This document shows, piece after piece, positions 1 through 5,078 of a DNA stretch of 5,080 bases. The DNA lies in NCBI GenBank assembly GCA_017881545.1, contig JADGQU010000222.1, forward strand, positions 1 to 5,080. Direction: 5' to 3'. The notes beneath the pieces are model-generated. The model saw nothing but the letters and a program-made list of their open reading frames with translations. It was not told where the DNA came from and did not search any database. The position numbers were made by a program, and so were the translations under genes. This DNA is from Gemmatimonadaceae bacterium (lineage in GTDB: Bacteria > Gemmatimonadota > Gemmatimonadetes > Gemmatimonadales > Gemmatimonadaceae). Numbering within the stretch: position 1 is the stretch's first letter; each line of letters starts with the position of its first letter.

Positions 1-324
1 CGCGCCAAACTGTCCCGCGATCCATACGAGGAGATTCTTGAGCAGCACCGACGCCATGACAAGCAGAATGACGTTCCGTAGCGACCGCATCTCGTCGCCG
101 GGAATAATCTGACTTCCCACCGTCGCGTTCAGGAGCTTCGACACCCACCCCGACTTGAGCGACGTCGACGGCTGGTGGAAGAGGATGTTGAGAAATGGAA
201 TCAGCAGCGCGATCGCGAAGCCGTCGAGCAGCGCCGCCAGCAGATTGCACGCGATCGTGATCGCCATCCGCCATGCGTGGGGGCGCAGGTACGGGAGAAG
301 CCTCTTGTAGACCGGCGTCTTCAC
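1..324 (-). CDS. ABC transporter, N-terminal membrane part (partial, MsbA-like)
   Basis: This is the first 108 residues of a membrane protein that continues beyond the left edge. It begins VKTPVYKRLLPYLRPHAW, then a hydrophobic segment at about residues 20-48 (TM1), a polar loop with QPSTSLKSGW, and a second hydrophobic segment from about residue 84 (TM2). A short basic lead with a 'YLRPH.WR' motif before TM1 is typical of type I ABC exporters of the MsbA/HlyB class, in which a six-helix membrane domain is fused to an ATPase domain. The ATPase part, which would prove the family, lies outside the window, so substrate and direction are unknown; lipid or peptide export is the usual role. The GTG at 324-322 is the only ordinary start between the upstream stop and the conserved region, and its ribosome site is weak. 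It follows the PorX-like gene by 16 bp on the same strand, so co-transcription is likely. Confidence 0.8.
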   Translation of the reverse strand, partial: MKTPVYKRLLPYLRPHAWRMAITIACNLLAALLDGFAIALLIPFLNILFHQPSTSLKSGWVSKLLNATVGSQIIPGDEMRSLRNVILLVMASVLLKNLLVWIAGQFGA

Positions 325-340
325 TGGACCCGCAATCGTG

Positions 341-1921
341 CTACCGGCGTGGTGTGAGCAACGCCAGTGGAAGAATCACTTCCTCCGGCGTCACGCCGCC
401 ATGGAGGAACGATCCGCGATACCGGCTCTGGTACTCGCGCAGCTTCGTCGGATAGACGAAGAAACAGTCATTCGTCGCCAACAAGGTATTTCCGCCCGCA
501 CCGCGGCGTGGCAGCCGCAACATGTCTTCGTTCGAAAACAGCAGCGCCTGCTCCGGACGCTCGGCGCGCAGATCCTCGCCGAACTTGTACCGCAGATTGG
601 CGGTCGCGTCGCGCTTGGCGTACACCGTCGCGGGAGTATTGCAGTGGATCGAGCCGTGATCCGTGGTAAGAAGCACGGAGATCTTCCGCCGCGATGCTTC
701 CTTCAGCACGCTGAACAGCGCCGACCGCTGGAACCACTGTCTCGTTATTTGCCGAAGGGCGATTTCATCGCGCGCAACTTCATACAGTATTTGCGACTCG
801 CTCCGTCCGTGCGTGAGCAAGTCGACGAAGTTGAACACGAACGCGCTCACACCCTCGGGGCCGATAGCGGTACCCAGGTGCCGCTCCAGCTCATCGGAGT
901 TGGCGGCGGTCGAGATCTTCTGGTAGCGCACCGGCGTCTTGCCGATCATCTCCTCGAGATGGGACTCGAGCAGCTCCCGCTCGTGGGCGTTGAGCGACTC
1001 GTCCTCGCGATCAGCGTTGCCCCACCAATCGGGAAGCCGCGCCGCGATCTCGCCCGGAAAAAGTCCACTGAAGAGCGAATTGCGCGAATACGGAGTCGCG
1101 GTCGGAAGGACCGCGAAGTAGTGCGTGGTCTCGGTGTCGAAAAAGGGAGCGAGCAGGGGCTCCAGCACCCGCCACTGATCGAGCCGCAGACAATCGACGA
1201 CGATGAATACCGCCGCCTTGTCGCGCTCGAGAATCGGCAGGAGAAACTCTGAGACGATGTCTATCGAGAGCGGGGGCCTGTTGCCATCGAGGTTCTTGAG
1301 CCACTCGGGATAGTTGTTCTTCATGTACGCCGCGAACTCGCGATGCATGTCCGGATACAAACCCTGTAGCGACTCGTAAAGACCCATCTCACCGGCGGCG
1401 GCCAGGTCCACATCCCAGCGAGTGAGCTCGTCGTAGCGGTCGATCCACCCCCGCCAGTCGAGGTTGTGATCCCGCTCGAGCTCGATGGCGCGGAAGCGCT
1501 CGACGAAGCTGCGGGCGATTGCCTGCTGCCGGATGCGCGGGCCCTCGAGAATCCGCGTCACGACCGTGAGTACCTGCCTCGGGTTGATCGGCTTGACGAG
1601 ATAGTCGCGGACGTTGGCGCCGATCGCTTCCTTGAGCGTCGAGTCCTCCTCGCTCTTGGTCACCATCACCACCGGCAGGCTCGGCGCGAAGTCGCGCACC
1701 TCACGGTAGACCTCGAGCCCCCGCTTCCCGGGCATCTGCTCATCGAGCAGGAGGATGTCGAACGAGCGACGCCTCAGCAGCTCCATCGCGTCGTCGGCGT
1801 TGCTCGCCCACTCTACGGTATAGCCTTTGGAGCGAAGGAAGATGCGGTGAGGCTCAAGGAGCTCACCCTCGTCGTCCACCCATAGTATCGATTTTGGGGG
1901 GTTCAGGACCGGAACGGCCAT
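341..1921 (-). CDS. porX: PorX-like response regulator with PglZ (alkaline phosphatase fold) domain
   Basis: A 526-aa protein with two domains. Residues 11-127 form a receiver: acidic pair D16/D17, phospho-acceptor D60 in DILLLDEQMPG, T88, and K110 followed by proline. A helical linker (about 128-215) leads to a PglZ/alkaline-phosphatase-superfamily domain. Its likely metal and catalytic residues are all visible: D243 in VVDCLRLDQW, the nucleophile threonine in LPTATPYSRNSLFSG (T276 by analogy with phosphodiesterase relatives, or T274), D367 and H371 in FVDLLTHG, D421/H422 in TTDHGS, and H507 in LHGG. The architecture and length match PorX of Bacteroidota, where the kinase PorY and PorX control type IX secretion and the PglZ domain is reported to hydrolyse oligonucleotides in a zinc-dependent way. 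It is probably cytosolic. No kinase gene is in view. The start at 1921 places the first receiver strand at residue 11; no clear Shine-Dalgarno site precedes it, which fits leaderless initiation. The family call is firm, whereas the biological output here is unknown. Confidence 0.9.
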   Translation of the reverse strand: MAVPVLNPPKSILWVDDEGELLEPHRIFLRSKGYTVEWASNADDAMELLRRRSFDILLLDEQMPGKRGLEVYREVRDFAPSLPVVMVTKSEEDSTLKEAIGANVRDYLVKPINPRQVLTVVTRILEGPRIRQQAIARSFVERFRAIELERDHNLDWRGWIDRYDELTRWDVDLAAAGEMGLYESLQGLYPDMHREFAAYMKNNYPEWLKNLDGNRPPLSIDIVSEFLLPILERDKAAVFIVVDCLRLDQWRVLEPLLAPFFDTETTHYFAVLPTATPYSRNSLFSGLFPGEIAARLPDWWGNADREDESLNAHERELLESHLEEMIGKTPVRYQKISTAANSDELERHLGTAIGPEGVSAFVFNFVDLLTHGRSESQILYEVARDEIALRQITRQWFQRSALFSVLKEASRRKISVLLTTDHGSIHCNTPATVYAKRDATANLRYKFGEDLRAERPEQALLFSNEDMLRLPRRGAGGNTLLATNDCFFVYPTKLREYQSRYRGSFLHGGVTPEEVILPLALLTPRR

Positions 1922-1928
1922 AGTTCGG

Positions 1929-1957
1929 AATGTAGCCGGGGGCGGAGTCCGTGCCTA
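1929..1957 (-). promoter_or_regulatory. candidate promoter for the PorX-like gene (possibly leaderless)
   Basis: Read on the minus strand, TAGGCA (1957-1952; four of six matches to TTGACA) is followed after 17 bp by TACATT (1934-1929), and the ATG at 1921 comes 7 nt later. A -10 box this close to the start would put transcription at or next to the ATG, in keeping with the lack of a Shine-Dalgarno site. It is a prediction from short motifs only. Confidence 0.35.
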
Positions 1958-1961
1958 GATT
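1933..1961 (+). promoter_or_regulatory. candidate promoter for the hypothetical–yebC–ruvC–ruvA operon
   Basis: TAGATT at 1956-1961 is a good -10 match; the paired -35 at 1933-1938 (TAGCCG, 17-bp spacing) is poor. It overlaps the candidate divergent promoter on the other strand, whose -10 covers this -35 and whose -35 touches this -10. Transcription would start near 1968, at a GTG codon. This is weak evidence based on motif and position. Confidence 0.3.
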
Positions 1962-1962
1962 C

Positions 1963-1973
1963 GGAGGGTGATC
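1963..1973 (+). promoter_or_regulatory. extended Shine-Dalgarno-like site that decides the start of the 142-aa gene
   Basis: GGAGGGTGATC differs by one extra G from GGAGGTGATC, the complement of the usual 16S rRNA 3' end. Its 3' part, GGTGATC, ends 6 nt before ATG 1980, which favours that ATG. The in-frame GTG at 1968 lies inside this site and would then not be a start. If transcription begins at 1968 instead, the site is not fully transcribed and GTG becomes the better choice. Confidence 0.4.
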
Positions 1974-1979
1974 GGCCAG

Positions 1980-2408
1980 ATGCCCCGTTTCGCTCTCACA
2001 ACTCCGGCTTTTCGATTCCGCGCCCTGGCAACGCTGTCAGGACGGGCATCGTTGGGCGGAGACCGGGAAACGCTCGTGGCCTGCCTCCAGCTGGGGCGGC
2101 TTTGCGCCGGACTCCTTCCCCCATACGAGCTGACGCGGGAGCAGGTGCTGGAACGGACCGAGAATACGAAGCAGTGGCTGTCGTCTCTGGCAATTCCCAG
2201 CGGCATCCGGTCAACAGCCTTTGGCATATTCGGCGCACTGAGCGGATTGGACCGGGCGCGCTGCGCGATCGCCTTTACGGACCTTGTGAAAGCCGCTTCG
2301 GCGCAGTTAGATGAGGCATCGACCGCCGAGTTGAGTGCGTTGCTTCAGGAGCTGGCGTTGGCCGCGGGACACGTGCGACACACATTGACTCAATCTCAAC
2401 CGAGCTGA
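1980..2408 (+). CDS. hypothetical protein, 142 aa, first gene of the yebC–ruvCA operon
   Basis: I do not recognise this protein. From ATG 1980 it is 142 residues, rich in alanine and leucine, with a basic N-terminus (MPRFALTTPAFRFRALATLS) and several likely amphipathic helices: around LVACLQLGRLCAGLL, REQVLERTENTKQWLSSL, CAIAFTDLVKAASAQL and AELSALLQELALAAGHV. I see no signal peptide, convincing membrane span, metal-binding cluster or nucleotide-binding motif. The helical make-up would suit a small adaptor or scaffold, but that is a guess. It ends 2 bp before yebC, so it is very likely co-transcribed with yebC, ruvC and ruvA. The alternative start, GTG 1968, adds four residues (VIGQ). The reading frame is probably real: it fills the gap between the divergent promoter region and yebC exactly, and no other frame there looks coding. 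Confidence 0.75.
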   Translation: MPRFALTTPAFRFRALATLSGRASLGGDRETLVACLQLGRLCAGLLPPYELTREQVLERTENTKQWLSSLAIPSGIRSTAFGIFGALSGLDRARCAIAFTDLVKAASAQLDEASTAELSALLQELALAAGHVRHTLTQSQPS

Positions 2409-2410
2409 TC

Positions 2411-3154
2411 ATGGCCGGCCATTCCAAATGGAAGCAGATCAAGCACTACAAGGCTGCGACCGACGCCAAGCGCGGCGCGCAGTTCACCAAGCTCATTCGC
2501 GAGATCACGATGGCCGCGAAGCTGGCGGGTGGAGATCCCGCCCATAATCCGCGACTCCGAACCGCGATCGACGCCGCGAAAGCCGGGTCGATGCCCAAGG
2601 ACAACATCGAGCGCGCGATCAAGAAGGGTACGGGTGAGCTCGAGGGCGTCCACTACGTCGAGGTCACATACGAAGGCTACGGACCCGGTGGCGTCGCGAT
2701 CCTGATCTCCGCCCTGAGCGACAATCCGACTCGCACGGTCGCCGAAATCCGGCACAAGCTCACGCGACTGGGCGGGAACCTCGGGCCGCCACATTCGGTC
2801 TCGTACCTGTTCGATCGAAAGGGACAGATCTACATCGACGCCAGCAAATACGACGAAGACATGGTGCTCGAGGTCGCGCTCGATGGCGGCGCCGAGGATT
2901 TCAGAGCCGAGGGCGAGCAGTACATCGTGACGACTGATCCGCACGGGATGCACCTGGTCGAAGACGCGATCAAGGCAAAGGGTATAACGATCGCCGAATC
3001 GGAGGTCGCGTTCATTCCCAAGTCGACGGTGCGCGTCGAGGGCAAGAACGCGGAGTCGGTGATAAGGCTGCTGGAGGACCTCGAGACGCTCGACGACGTC
3101 CAGAAGGTCTCCGCGAATTTCGACATGGACGTCGAGCAAATGTCCGGTGCGTGA
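2411..3154 (+). CDS. yebC: YebC/PmpR/TACO1 family protein
   Basis: A full-length (247 aa) YebC family member. It opens with the signature MAGHSKWKQIKHYKAATDAK and continues with RGAQFTKLIREI, NPRLRTAIDAAKAGSMPKDN (about 46-65), IERAIKKGTGE, YEGYGPGGVA (87-96), SDNPTRTVAEIRH (103-115) and SVSYLF (129-134), then the two C-terminal alpha/beta parts ending in DDVQKVSANFD. The family is cytosolic. It was long annotated as a transcription regulator (PmpR) and is related to the mitochondrial translation activator TACO1; more recent work points to a role on ribosomes stalled at proline-rich stretches. No DNA target can be deduced here. The start is fixed by the conserved N-terminus. Only a weak GAG-containing ribosome site precedes it, so coupling to the gene ending 2 bp upstream is plausible. 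The stop overlaps the ruvC start by 8 bp, matching the common yebC–ruv gene order. Confidence 0.97.
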   Translation: MAGHSKWKQIKHYKAATDAKRGAQFTKLIREITMAAKLAGGDPAHNPRLRTAIDAAKAGSMPKDNIERAIKKGTGELEGVHYVEVTYEGYGPGGVAILISALSDNPTRTVAEIRHKLTRLGGNLGPPHSVSYLFDRKGQIYIDASKYDEDMVLEVALDGGAEDFRAEGEQYIVTTDPHGMHLVEDAIKAKGITIAESEVAFIPKSTVRVEGKNAESVIRLLEDLETLDDVQKVSANFDMDVEQMSGA

Positions 3155-3716
3155 TGCCGCACCCGTCGTAATACTCGGGATCGATCCCGGCACCGCGGTA
3201 ACCGGTTACGGAGTAGTTCGGAAGGACGGACGTGGTCCGCTCAGTTTGATAGAATGTGGCGTGATCCGCACGAAGCCACGCGATGAGCTGGCGCAGCGGC
3301 TCAAGGAGATCTACGACGGCGTCCTCGAATTGATCCGTCGCCATAGCCCGACAGTCCTTGCCATCGAAGACATCTTCTACGCCCGTAACGTCCGCACGAC
3401 CGTCGTGCTCGGCCACGCGCGCGGGGTGATTCTTCTCGCCGGTGCGCACTCCGCTCTCGAGATCCATGAGTATCCGCCGGCGGAGATCAAGAAGGCAGTG
3501 GCGGGGACGGGCGTCGCCACGAAAGTCCAAATCCAGTTCATGGTGATGCGCCTGCTGCGACTGAAGACGGCGCCGCAGCCAAGCGATGCGGCGGATGGAG
3601 TGGCGGCGGCGCTGACTTACGCGCTGATGCCCAACCTCCCCAAAATCGAGGCGATTCGATTCCCTTCGTCGACAGCGATTCGCTCAGCGGCGGACCTCGG
3701 AAGAGCCGAGCGTTGA
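3147..3716 (+). CDS. ruvC: crossover junction endodeoxyribonuclease RuvC
   Basis: A 189-aa RuvC, the dimeric nuclease that resolves Holliday junctions by paired nicks in the RuvABC pathway. The RNase-H-like acidic site is complete: D13 in ILGIDPGTAVTGYGVV, E74 in LAIED, and D147 and D150 in PSDAADGVA. F77 in EDIFYARN fits the aromatic residue that inserts at the junction in E. coli RuvC (F69). The protein is slightly longer than the 173-aa E. coli form because of a short N-terminal lead and a C-terminal tail after ALMPNLPKIEAI. GTG 3147 is the only usable start ahead of the first catalytic strand; it overlaps yebC by 8 bp. The stop TGA shares four bases (TTGA) with the TTG start of ruvA. These overlaps indicate translational coupling. 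Confidence 0.97.
   Translation: MRDAAPVVILGIDPGTAVTGYGVVRKDGRGPLSLIECGVIRTKPRDELAQRLKEIYDGVLELIRRHSPTVLAIEDIFYARNVRTTVVLGHARGVILLAGAHSALEIHEYPPAEIKKAVAGTGVATKVQIQFMVMRLLRLKTAPQPSDAADGVAAALTYALMPNLPKIEAIRFPSSTAIRSAADLGRAER
3699..3705 (+). promoter_or_regulatory. ribosome binding site for ruvA supporting a TTG start
   Basis: GGAAGAG inside the end of ruvC lies 7 nt before TTG 3713. It supports this rare start codon, which also matches the conserved RuvA N-terminus MIGRIEGKL. Confidence 0.5.
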
Positions 3717-4312
3717 TCGGGCGCATCGAAGGCAAGCTCGTTGCCAAAGATCTGGATTCGCTCGAGGTGATGACGAGCGGAGGAGTTGGCTACGAGCTGA
3801 AGATTCCGCTGGGCGTGTACGAGACTCTTCCACGCGTTGGCGAGATTGTGGCGCTGCACACGTCGCTCGTGGTGAAGGAAGATTCCTGGCAGCTGTTCGG
3901 ATTCGTGAGCGTGTTCGAGAAGCGGCTGTTCGAGAAGCTGCTCACGGCGAACGGCGTCGGTCCCTCACTCGCAATCGGGATGCTGTCGGCGCTCTCGGCC
4001 ACGCGTCTCATTCGGGCGATTCGGGAGAAGGATATCCCGACACTTCAGAGCGTCCCGCGCGTGGGAAGAAAAAAGGCGGAGCGCCTGATTCTCGATCTCG
4101 CCGACAAGCTCGATGGGCTGGGCGAGACGACGGGCACGTCGGCCGCTCCGGCGAGCGCCGTTGCGGACGATGCCCTGCGGGCGCTGGTTTCCCTGGGCTA
4201 TTCGAGCGCCGACGCTGAGCGCGCGGTCCGGACCGCTCTCGACGCTGGCGGTGGGGGCAAGCCCGCCACAGAATTGATCAGAGTAGCACTGGCAAAATTG
4301 GGGGGGAGGTAA
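3713..4312 (+). CDS. ruvA: Holliday junction branch migration protein RuvA
   Basis: A 199-aa RuvA, which binds four-way junctions as a tetramer and loads the RuvB motor. The N-terminal OB-fold domain is at about 1-63 (MIGRIEGKL…GVGYELKIP). The acidic pin residues E56 and D57 in VVKEDSWQLFGF are kept. Helix-hairpin-helix 1 is at about 77-92 (LTANGVGPSLAIGMLS) and 2 at about 111-127 (LQSVPRVGRKKAERLIL). A flexible Gly/Thr/Ala linker (about 135-150) leads to the C-terminal RuvB-binding domain (ADDALRALVSLGYSSADAERAV…). In the second hairpin the usual PGxG is PRVG, with arginine at residue 116. The TTG start overlaps the ruvC stop. The 3' end carries a run of seven G just before the stop, coding LGGR. 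ruvB is not downstream in this window. Confidence 0.97.
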   Translation: MIGRIEGKLVAKDLDSLEVMTSGGVGYELKIPLGVYETLPRVGEIVALHTSLVVKEDSWQLFGFVSVFEKRLFEKLLTANGVGPSLAIGMLSALSATRLIRAIREKDIPTLQSVPRVGRKKAERLILDLADKLDGLGETTGTSAAPASAVADDALRALVSLGYSSADAERAVRTALDAGGGGKPATELIRVALAKLGGR

Positions 4313-4359
4313 TGTCGACAAAATCCTTATACGTCATGACCTTCACTTCGCCGCGATGA
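4312..4359 (+). CDS. possible 15-codon coupling mini-ORF between ruvA and the lipoprotein gene
   Basis: ATG 4312 overlaps the last base of the ruvA TAA and opens a 15-codon frame, MSTKSLYVMTFTSPR, which ends at TGA 4357-4359. That stop overlaps the next gene's ATG 4356 as ATGA. GGAGG at 4305-4309 lies only 2 nt before the ATG, closer than optimal. The next gene has no Shine-Dalgarno site of its own, so reinitiation from this frame could drive it. The peptide matches nothing I know. The arrangement may be chance. Confidence 0.22.
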   Translation: MSTKSLYVMTFTSPR

Positions 4360-4811
4360 TCCGCATCTCGCGCTTACGTCTGTTCCTCGTGGTCTTCGCG
4401 TTCGGGTGCACCCCGCCGGCCAGCCGCGCGATTGCGCGTCTCACCGCCGCGAGCGAAGTGCGGCTGGCCGAGCGCCAGCGGTACGAGGCGATGATGGAGG
4501 GGGACGTCGTGGCGCTCGACACGCTGCTCGACGACGAGATGAGCTACGTGCGGGCGGGCGGGGGCCTCCAGTCGCGACCGGAGTTCATGGACGCGATCAA
4601 GAACCAGACGGTCGTGTACGAGTCGATCACGCCGGGCAAGGTGCGGGTGCGGGTGTTCGACGGGCTGGCGCTCGCGACGGGGCGGACGCAGATGCGGGTG
4701 CGCAGCTCGTCCGGAGTTTCCAGCTTCGGGGTCCGGTTTACGGAGCTGTACGTTCGGCGGGACGGGCACTGGCTTCTTACCGCGTGGGAGTCGAAGCGTA
4801 CCAAGTCGTAG
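4356..4811 (+). CDS. DUF4440 / NTF2-like domain predicted lipoprotein
   Basis: A 151-aa protein. Residues 1-18 (MIRISRLRLFLVVFAFGC) form a short signal peptide with a lipobox-like AFGC, so C18 would be lipidated and the protein exported and membrane-anchored; the -3 alanine makes this lipobox weaker than average. The rest follows the DUF4440 pattern in the NTF2-like (SnoaL-like) cone fold: helix EVRLAERQRYEAMMEGDVVALDTLLDDEMSYVRA, then QSRPEFMDAIKNQTVVYESI, then strands KVRVRVFDGLALATGRTQMRV and RFTELYVRRDGHWLLTAWES. Proteins of this fold bind small molecules or act as scaffolds, and no catalytic residues can be assigned. It starts 43 bp after ruvA on the same strand without its own ribosome site. 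It may be co-transcribed with the ruv genes, but there is no evident functional link. The signal peptide supports ATG 4356 as the start. Confidence 0.85.
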   Translation: MIRISRLRLFLVVFAFGCTPPASRAIARLTAASEVRLAERQRYEAMMEGDVVALDTLLDDEMSYVRAGGGLQSRPEFMDAIKNQTVVYESITPGKVRVRVFDGLALATGRTQMRVRSSSGVSSFGVRFTELYVRRDGHWLLTAWESKRTKS

Positions 4812-4831
4812 GGGCGGCGAGGCCTCGTCCC
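4812..4831 (+). other. weak hairpin just after the lipoprotein gene
   Basis: GGG and GCGA (4817-4820) can pair with TCGT (4825-4828) and CCC across a GGCC loop, with a two-base bulge. The core is the palindrome CGAGGCCTCG at 4818-4827. No T-run follows, so it does not look like a standard intrinsic terminator, although it could stabilise a 3' end. Confidence 0.25.
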
Positions 4832-4847
4832 GCACAACCCAACTACG

Positions 4848-5029
4848 CTGCCTCCTGCTGCCCGCTAAAACGCTAACCGCTACCTGCCGCAAACGTCATG
4901 ACAGCACAGGCGGGTTCAGGGCACAGGCGGTCGGATTCAAGGTCCTTCGCAGTTCCCCAGAGCGCCTCGCGAACGGTCCCGGCGTTGGCAGCAGGAGGCA
5001 GACAGCGTTCAGCGGGAAGCGGGCGGCAG
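4848..5029. repeat. intergenic inverted-repeat element with modular arms
   Basis: CTGCCTCCTGCTGCC at 4848-4862 has a perfect 15-bp reverse complement at 4987-5001, with 124 bp between them. A second, competing pairing joins 4855-4866 to 5018-5029 (12 positions, one T·G wobble), extended by AACGCT 4869-4874 with AGCGTT 5004-5009. Both arms are built from CCGCT/AGCGG, AACGCT and CTGCCGC modules in different order. The stretch is non-coding as far as I can see. It could be a dispersed repeat, a remnant of a small mobile element, or a structured RNA. The pairing is seen directly; the identity is unknown. Confidence 0.55.
4904..4930 (+). repeat. 10-bp direct repeat with 17-bp period
   Basis: GCACAGGCGG occurs at 4904-4913 and 4921-4930. 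The bases after each copy are also alike (GTTCAGG and, after three extra bases, ATTCAAGG), suggesting an imperfect duplication. It lies inside the loop of the inverted-repeat element. Confidence 0.5.
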
Positions 5030-5053
5030 TGTATGCCTAGAGATGGTCCATTT

Positions 5054-5078
5054 TCCATAACCGACTGTAGCGTATGGA
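5054..5078. repeat. short inverted repeat near the right edge
   Basis: TCCATA (5054-5059) and TATGGA (5073-5078) are perfect inverted copies 13 bp apart in a locally AT-richer stretch. This could be an operator or part of a promoter region for a gene beyond the edge, or chance. No confident promoter is seen. Confidence 0.2.

Noticed and set aside
338..1252. A 304-codon open frame on the plus strand opposite the PorX-like gene
   Set aside because: Its translation is rich in arginine and has no family signature, while the minus strand shows every receiver and PglZ motif. Long antisense frames are expected in GC-rich coding DNA.
341..1921. PglZ domain as a sign of a BREX or phage-defence island
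   Set aside because: Here PglZ is fused to a receiver domain as in PorX. No brxC/pglY-type ATPase, methyltransferase or other defence gene is nearby, and the neighbours are housekeeping genes.
2396..3193. A 265-codon open frame on the minus strand across yebC
   Set aside because: It is the mirror of a fully conserved yebC, has no recognisable domain, and reads like a compositional shadow.
4298..4332. Promoter for the lipoprotein gene using TTATAC at 4327-4332
   Set aside because: No -35 box sits at proper spacing; TTGGGG lies 23 bp away, so the evidence is too thin.
4812..4831. Intrinsic terminator after the lipoprotein gene
   Set aside because: The hairpin is bulged and short and no T-tract follows, so it is kept only as a weak hairpin.
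4374..4892. A 172-codon minus-strand frame opposite the lipoprotein gene
   Set aside because: Its product is arginine- and proline-rich without domain features; the plus strand encodes a signal peptide and a complete DUF4440 pattern.
4848..5001. CRISPR array
   Set aside because: There are only two copies of the long unit, in inverted orientation and 124 bp apart, with no regular spacers and no cas genes.
4873..5058. A 61-codon minus-strand frame at the right end
   Set aside because: It runs through the inverted-repeat arms, has no ribosome site or known motif, and is best explained by repeat composition.
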